Below are positions 25,801 through 34,800 of a stretch of DNA of 64,000 nucleotides, piece by piece; within the stretch, counting starts at the first letter, position 1; each line of letters begins with the position of its first letter. Source of the stretch: Strix aluco (lineage: Eukaryota; Chordata; Aves; Strigiformes; Strigidae); the NCBI RefSeq assembly GCF_031877795.1, contig NC_133954.1:6229256-6293255 (forward strand), in the 5' to 3' direction. The notes beneath the pieces are model-generated. The model did no database searches. It saw only the letters and a program-made list of their open reading frames with translations, and was not told where the DNA came from. The translations under genes were made by a program, and so were the position numbers.

Positions 25801-28800
25801 TTTTTCTTCCCTATATGCTGGAGAGAGCAGAATGAGCAACATCTGCTTTCTGCAGCTTTTCTTCATCGAGCATTTCTCTTTGAGAGCCCGGGAAAAATAT
25901 TACAGCCACCTACTAGATTAAAAACTGGTGGGACAGACCTCAAAATGCTGCCTACAGTGGTGCTGGGGTGAAGCCTGCTGTGCACAGGATGAAGTCCCAG
26001 GAGCCTCCTACAGCCTGGCTAAGCCTGACCTTGCCTCACCCAACTGCAGCCCCCAAGCATGAATGTCACCCCACCCCACAACCCCGACCCATGGCACGAG
26101 GAGGGGGCTGAGCTCCTGGTGATGCCGCTCCACCTTCACCCCACATCCCTGTCGTGGTGGGACTGCAAGACCCATCCACTCAGTTTGTCATCTAGTGGGT
26201 GTCCATAGCACTTTAATAGGAGGGTCAAGCAGCATTAAATCAAGTGCCTTGGAGACATGTGGCGATATTAAATCCAGGCTTGAGCAGACATATAACAGAA
26301 TGATGCCACCTTTGTCTGACCACATCATTTCCATGATGGTTTTGGTTATTAATGTCAGTGCTGTGGTTTTGTTTTACTGGAGAGTACTGTTGCTACCGCT
26401 CTCTGTCTCTGCTGACTGTTAATTACTGAGTCTTCCCGATTCTCCTCCCTGAGCAGTCTGCATCTGTGCCCCAGCACAGTCCCTGGGATGCAGGAGGGAA
26501 ACTGAGGCATGAGGGGATGGGGAGACAATAGAGTTTGTGCTCAGCCTCACCAGTCACAGGGATGGTATTTGATGACTGCATGAGCTGCTCTGGGCATAGC
26601 ACTGTGCAAGCCCCATTTTTCTGTGCCTGGTTATTCCCAGTGAAGCTTTTCCTATTCCATATATTCAAGCAGCTTCTCACCTGGAGGGATTCCCAGGTGG
26701 CTAACAGGGAGAACACTTGCAATTTAACTTTGTCCTTAGTTGAAGAAATTACCCGTTGCCTTTTCTCTATCTGGATGAATATTATCATCAAATTTTAAAC
26801 AGGGACTTCATTTTCTGTGACCCTGTATTTCTCTGTCAAATTTGGGTAGAAACAATTAAGGAGCTCAACAAATGCTAATGGATGCAGATAAGCACAGACA
26901 AGAACACTAGACGTGATAAAAAGCACCTAAGAAATACAAGCTTAAAACAGTTAACTTAAAGTGAAGGTTGCTGCAGCAACCATACACATTAGCAAAGCTA
27001 AAAGCAAAGGTCATCGTCAAAATTAATTTCTCACTACAAGCTATAGGAGGCAGAAGGTAATGCTCACCATGTGTTGATGCTTCCCCAGCTCACATGTTTG
27101 GAAGTTGTTTTCCCTTGCAAAGATGCTTGAAGAAAGCCCTCCTTTTCCTTGCACTGAAAATTTGCTCTGAAAACATCCCAAGAAATCAAGAAGCCAATTT
27201 TTCAGATAATCAGTGAAAACAAATGTTCCCCCATGAAAACCTTCATTATATTAATAACACAGTATTTTGCTTTTTCTGTTCAGTTACTCTTTAGCCAGCT
27301 TTATCCATAGGAAGTTTTGGGAAAAGCATTCAAATAACAACCATCAAGTCCAGGTGGAGAGGAAACACTGTGTTCTCGTACCCAGAGAGCTGCGAATTGG
27401 GGTGTTTTGTCTCTGCACCGGCAGCACAAACATCTCTGGTACCCAAGAATGGTTTGCACGGAACTCTGCCCCTTCCAGGGTCTGCAGCCTATCATCTGCT
27501 GCTTGTCAAGGATCGTATTATATGGATATTACAGTCATTGTGCTTCCTACCTCACTTTGAGATGTAGCTAGGACATATTTAGCTACAGTACACGTTGTAC
27601 TAAATATACACAAATTATACATAAAAAAGCCTGCAATCTGGCCTACCTAATGCCTACGTTAGCACACTTGTGTAGCTGGGAAAAGCACATAAGTCCTGTT
27701 TGAAATCTGAAATAGCAGCAGCAGGCTTGGAGTTTTCTTCCTGGGAAAGGCTGGAAGAGACCAACAGGAACAGCTAGAAAGGAGATCTTTCAGCCAGGAG
27801 GCGTGAGAGGGTTGGAGGGGCTCTGAGGAACATCTCACCAGGCCCAGGCTGGAATCACCACTGGGAAAGAGAAAATCTGGTTTATTGCTGGCTGTTGTGG
27901 GGCTGGATGCCAAAGTCATGGTTGAAGAAAGGAGCAGGGCTGGAAGACCAGAGCCAGGGAACCCCAAGCTGACTTGAGAAGCCAGGTCAGAAAACTAGAC
28001 TTGTGCCAGAACTGAGCTTAACCCGGGTGCTCAGACAGGACCAGGGCAATAGTCATGGCCAGGATGGATCAACCAGGCCTTGGGGAGTCGGCACAGGCCC
28101 CATTTGGTGTCTGCCATGAGGCTCTTCAGGGGGCTGAGCTTGCAGTGACCCACCAGCTCAGCCAGGACTGCAGTCCCAGCTCTCTGAGCAAACCTTGACC
28201 CTTCAACAGCCTGGAGGTGGCCCACAGACCTCCACTAACCCTCTACCCTTTTTTCCCACAGGTCCCCAATGCAACGCCTCGGTAGACCTGATCGGCACAT
28301 GTTGGCCCCGGAGTGCGGTGGGACAGCTGGTAGCTCGCCCCTGCCCTGAATATTTCTATGGCGTGCGGTATAACACCACGAGTAAGATGAGCAGCACTGG
28401 TGGGGACATGGTGGGTGAGGGATGGGGGAGTTCAGAGAACCATGTGCGTCAGGGTCTGCAGTAGAATGAGGGACAAAACATCTCTGAGTACAGAGCTCAT
28501 TGGAGGGCTCTGTGGGATCCATCAACCAACAAAGAAAAAAGCCCTCATATCCCAAATTTCAGGGAGGGTGGTTTCACAGCAGCAGCTTTAGAAGCAGATC
28601 CTCCTGGATATGCCCTTGTAAAGGGGGAGAGGGCTGATGTCCCCATCTTGGGGACAGGGAAAGAGAAGTGAGCCTGCCCTGCTGCGGAGGTGGCACAGAG
28701 GTCTGCAACCCCCAGCTGAGCAAGGACTGGGCAACCTTGTGGCTCATCCCTCCCAGCACGGGTGACTGTGTTGTCACTGCTGATGATGACATGCTGGGAG

Positions 28801-31800
28801 CAGGGGACAAAGCGAAGGCACTTGAAAAGTGCCCAAAGCCATTCCTAGCACACGGTTGAGCTTCTGACCACTCAAGCACTGCTTTTGATGAAAGAAACAT
28901 CTTGCATCCCACAGAAAACATCAATTTTTTCCATCCCACACCTTTTTGCCGCAGTGGAAGATCGCACGCATACGGCTCCTGCTTCGTGGTGCCTCTCATG
29001 CCTTTGCAGGAGTCTCTTTGCATTAATCCATACTTGTGCCTGCCCAAGAGCCATCCCATCCCTGTCCCATCCCATTGCCCTGATGAGGCTCACGGTCTCT
29101 CCTGTTAATAGCACCCCAGCGCTGGCATCACCCTGGTGCTGTCACTAATCGGAGGCTGCTCTGGGGCTCTCGTGGCCGTTCCCTCCCCATTAGCCTTGCC
29201 ACTCGCCGTCCTTGCTGAGAGGCGAAGAAAGCTCCTAATGCAGGGAGAGAAGTGAAAACTTCACAGTGCGTTGCAGCAGGATAACACAGGATCGCTCGAG
29301 CAAATGGCACAGAGGAGGGGGAAAGGAGAGTGGGACTCGTGCTGCTCCCACTGCATCTCAGTGGTGGGAGGTGTTGGGGTCCCCCAGCACCAAGGGACAG
29401 CGCTGGTGCAGACCCAAAGCCCTTGAGTGGCTCTGAAATGTCCTGGGGATTTTGGTCCTGCAATTGTAACCAAGGCAGATCTCAGCTGGTATCAAAGCTA
29501 ATGATGCCGCTGACTTGATGATCATCAGATCACATCCTTATGCACATCTCCATGCACCGCTAACCCTTTGATGGGCTCCTCTCTTTCAGATAATGGCTAC
29601 AGGGAGTGCCTCGCTAACGGGAGCTGGGCAGCACGAGTCAACTATTCCCAGTGCCAGGAGATCCTCAGTGAAGAGGTAGGACCTTGGTAGCCCCTCAGCC
29701 AGGCTCTTGGCAGGAAGGTGAGGGACAGACAATGGAGTTCTGAAGGGCAACAGCATCCGGGGCAGGAATGGCCCAAGGGAGCTGTGGGCTGGGCATGCAG
29801 CAGCATCCCAGATATAAGTTTGCATGCAGCATATATGATCCCCGTTTTGATTTGCATTTTCATTCCCTGCCAAAAATAAAGACACACCTGTTTCCTTCCC
29901 TGTTAAAAATCCAAGAGGATTTGCAGTGTGAGGTCTCCTGGCCCCAGGGGGCAGATCAGCATGCCCTCTGGCCCCATTGCCCTCCTCCAGCTCCCTCCTG
30001 ACATAAGCACTTAGTGCAAACCTGGCAACAGAATAGAGATGTTTAGGAAGCTGAAAGGGATAAAAAAATGGGGACCAAGAATTACAAGCGCCTGAGTAGG
30101 TCAAGGCACCCCTCGGAGCAGAGAAGAGATACAGGCTGTTCATTTGCAGTTGATAACCACCTCTGGTATTTAAGAGCTGATATTTCTTGCCAGGAATGGT
30201 TTTCTCACTCAGTTAATTACTAATTCACAGGTTGGATGAGTGCCTAACAGCAGGAGCAATCAATTAATTTAATTATCACTCACACCTTCCCGAGATCCCC
30301 TGCTCCCTCTGCCCAAATTCATCCCAGCCTCTCAGCTGCCCCCAGGGCAATGGGGAATGAACTGAGACATCAGATGTCATGTTTCCAGTGAGCTCAGCTG
30401 AATTACAGCAGGATTTCCCCAGATGAGGGGTTGGGGATGTCCCAGCGCTGAGCAGGGGTAGTGTAAGGACAGCAATCATGAGCTGCCCTGGCATGGGTAG
30501 GATATGAAATGTCTGGGCTCTTTGAAGGGCCAGATTGGTGCTTCTCCTGTCCACATTAACCCCATCCAACCAGCTGTGTCCCCTTCCAGTCCCACCTCCA
30601 CTGTCCTGCACTAGGTGGGTTCCAGTTGCTTTCTGAAAAAGGACCCAAATTTTGTAGTGCAGCTCTTGGAGGTGACGTGGTGGAGGAGGTAGGTTTGTGG
30701 TGGTACCTGGGGCTACTGCTGACCCCCCTCCCCATCTTGCCCCACCAGAAGAAGAGTAAGCTGCATTACCACATCGCCGTCATCATCAACTACCTGGGGC
30801 ACTGCGTCTCACTGGGGGCCCTCCTTGTGGCTTTTGTGCTCTTCATGCGCCTGCGGTGAGTGTTCTGATCCGCTGCTCTGCTCCTGCCAGGGGCATGAGC
30901 CCAGGGAGGTCACCCCATGGCCCTCTGGCTGGGAATAGGCCCAGCCCTTGTGTTTTGCTGTATAGCCCCATGGCCATTGATCTCCAGTCTGGAGGAATCG
31001 TGCCTATCTCAGGGTTATTCTCCTCCTGCTGTTTTTTTAAAGCAGCAGGTTATGGAGGCAGACGATCCTCCTTGGTGCCTTCCACCTCCTGGCCTTGGTC
31101 CTGCCCACCAGGGCATGGCCCCAGCAGTTCACCCTTGAGGTCCCAACAAAGACATTCTACAAACAGCCCTGTCCCCCAGCCCACACATGGCCAGCCCCCA
31201 GACACCCACCACGCTCTGATGGCCCCTTGTCCCCTCTTCTCCAGGAGCATCCGGTGCCTGAGGAACATCATCCACTGGAACCTGATCACAGCCTTTATCC
31301 TACGCAATGCCACGTGGTTCGTGGTGCAGCTCACAATGAACCCAGAGGTGCACGAGAGCAACGTGGTAGGTGTAGCTCTGCCAGGCAGCTGGCCTGAACC
31401 TGGCCCTGAGAAGCTGTTTTGTGTGGGGAGCTTGAGGATCCTAGATATGAGGCCACAAAAGCAACTTGAGGGCCCAAATAGGGCTGCCTGGTGGTCAGTG
31501 GACAACCCAGGCTTATGAGAAGCGTGGGCTCAATTGCTCTGCTGGGGTCTGTGTTAGTCTGTGCACCAGTTTCACTGCTGTAACACAGAGCTCTGCTCTT
31601 CACCCTCCATGTCTCCTCTGAACCCCCTTGGCAGGTCTGGTGCCGCTTGGTCACTGCTGCCTACAATTACTTCCACGTCACCAACTTTTTCTGGATGTTC
31701 GGTGAGGGTTGCTACCTGCACACGGCCATCGTGCTCACCTACTCCACAGACAAGCTCCGCAAGTGGATGTTCATCTGCATTGGCTGGTGTAAGTACCAGG

Positions 31801-34800
31801 ATTTCCCTTCACCCACCAGGCACCCAGGGTTTTAGTGATGGGTGATGCCCACCTCCATCCTCTGCTCCGGATCCTCTTGCACCCAAATACCTGCAAAAAG
31901 GCTGCCAGGAGCAGGAGGATGGGATTTGCATGGCCATATCATCTCACCCAGTGGTTTGCCCTGTGTGAGAAAATCCCTGTTACAGCACGATTTTGTGGCA
32001 ACGTTGGACCCCTGAGACTCACCTGTGTGTTCATCTGCAGGTATCCCCTTTCCCATCATCGTCGCCTGGGCCATTGGGAAGCTGTACTACGACAATGAGA
32101 AGTGAGTCTGATTGCTCTCCTTCCCCATTCTATCCCAATTCTCCAGAGATCAGTTGTGCCAGGGGCTGCGGCAGACACGGATCCTGTCTGGAAGGGCTGA
32201 CACAAGACAGGGTACATGGAAAAGGTGGGAGGAAAAAAAGATAATATTCTTCTGTTCTTTCTTTTATCTCACCTTTAGGCTCTCTGTCGCTCAAGCCCTG
32301 CCTGCAGCTGCCTGCTGCTGCATTTTTCTCTTCAAAGGGCAAATGAGATTTTTAAGGGGGAAAAGGCAAGATTAAGCCAGAGCTCCTACAATGTGTTTGC
32401 TAAATGGAGCTGGGATTTAATCTACCAGCAGAGATATAAACTACCACCACCTGAGCCATTTTCACAGAGACTTGCTAATGGAGGTCTTAACAGGCACTTG
32501 AGAGTTCATCACATGGACTGGGAAGTTAAGAGGAGCCCATTTAGGTGAATGGCAGCTTGTTTTGTTTTTCAGTGCTAGTTTTGCCCCCTGACTTCAGCAG
32601 CCCTGTGCTACTCACGCAGGCACAGTGCTGATTTAACAAAACCAACAAGGTGCTCCCAGGACACGGCTACACCTGCGTGAGCTCCCGCAGAGTTTGCTGG
32701 GGACAGAGCCAACCCGGACCTGTGTATGTGTAAGGTTGTTCCTGCTCGTCCTACGATAACCAGTTCCCACATCCCTATGAAGGGAAAGCTCTTTGTTTCA
32801 CCTACAGGGCCCATGGACACCCCCACAAGCCCCCATGCACCTCCATATGCCAAGTTCCCAGGGAAGCTCTTCCATAGTAGCTACAGCGGTTCAAGTTGTA
32901 GTGCTTTCACCCTACAGACAGTGACTTACAGAGATTGTGCAAGGACAGGAGTAAATCCAGGTCACTCATACTGAAGTCTTGTCCCTGACACTGCTTGTCC
33001 TTGCCTTGCAGGTGCTGGTTTGGGAAGCGAGCGGGAGTTTATACTGACTACATTTACCAAGGCCCCATGATCCTGGTGCTTCTGGTAAGAGCAAAGCAAC
33101 CTTGTTTGCTAAATATAGGGTCCTTCTCACCTGCATGTGGGATAACACCGTTCCTGAACAGGGTCTTGCTCCCTCCTTTAGCTTTGCCCTGCTGCAGCTG
33201 GCTATGCTGCCCCACAGCAGCAATGCCACTCACCCTGCGAGTCCAGCGACCTGCACCCCAACCACACCTTGAGCAAATGTGGGCACCTAACCCACAATGA
33301 GAAATAGCATGCCTGGATCCTGCTGGCTTGGGATGGGCTAGAAAGGGAGCCTGGAGACCTCACTCCAATAGGGATGTCCCCATCAGCAGACTCCCACATG
33401 CATCAGTAAGTCCCTCCATCCCTGCCCTGGCAATCTTTGGGTGCAGGTGGGTGCTTTGCCAAGCATTCACAGCAACCTGGGGACCTCAACCCCATGCCCT
33501 GATCCACATCCCTTTGCTCCTGGCCCTTGGCTGGGCAGTGATGCTTGAATCAGGGGTCATATGGACTGTAATTTGCTGGGATTTTGCCCTTTTGGGAAGG
33601 GACAAAGAGGGGCAGAGGTGGCAAGTCACAAGCAGCAGTGCCAGGGTCCAACCTGTGTTTGAAGGGTGAAAACTCTGCACGAGGTCCCACGGCTTTTCCT
33701 CCCTCCTTGTCCAATGCTGAAGAAACCCAAGGGAGTACTAATCACCAGCACCAACTGGCCTCCCGGAATAATTGAGCCTGGTTCTCATTTCCCAGCCCAT
33801 CAGGTAGCCAGGCCTCTTATAATTTGTGTCAATTGTGCTCAGCTCCCAGTGCTGCCTTCCCAAGTCCTCATTAGTGGTTCGACAGCTGGGAGAGCGGCCA
33901 AGCAGCTCCTTGCTGTGATGGCAGCCACTCTCCCAAAATCCCCTCAGCTGCCTTATATTCGTCCTCCCCCTCCAACCTTTTCACCTTCAGCCCTTTCTCT
34001 AACGCTTGCCCTTCCTCGCCAATCTTCTGGTGTGCCCTGCTGACCCACTCCCTTGAAAAAACTCCTAAATCTTATTGCTAAAGTGCTTTAAAGATGATAA
34101 ATGCAGATGTTCTGCTTCAGTAAATGGAAGGCAATAGATGAGGTTCAAGAGGAAACATTCCTATTTCCCCTGGCACGGCCCATTAACTCTGCTGAGGAAA
34201 TGGGAGGAAACGTTGGGGGAGCAGGCACTAACCAGGTGCCCTCTTCCTTCTAGATCAACTTCATCTTTCTCTTCAACATCGTCCGAATCCTCATGACGAA
34301 GCTCCGAGCTTCAACCACGTCAGAGACAATCCAGTACAGGTAAGAGCATGAGCAACCCTGCAGAAAGCAGACCTAGAAACTGCATTAGCATGATTAGGGG
34401 GGATAGGAACAGTCCCATCAGTTGAGCATTCAGGGGATGGGAGCATGGAGAGACATCTAAGAGCACCTCAAAAGCTTTTTGGAGACACGTGGTTATTGTA
34501 TCTGGGAATGGAGAACGTGGATGGTTGGATCTGCCTTTGAAGGGAGCCACTGGGAGCTGAGTCTCTTTGCAAAAGCTGATTCTGGTGGGACCCAATCAGC
34601 TTGCTGAGCTCAGAGCTGCAAATCCTGGCACGGAAGTGAGAATTAAATTGCTGCTTGACAGCAAAGCAAAGGCCAGGGATGAAGTAATGAGTCAATGCCA
34701 CCCCAAACACCTCCTTGTGAAGCTGCAAGGAGAAAGGAGCACCAAGGCAGGAAAATCTGACCCTTCTCTGCTGGGGAGTATTTTGCAGATAACTTGGGAG

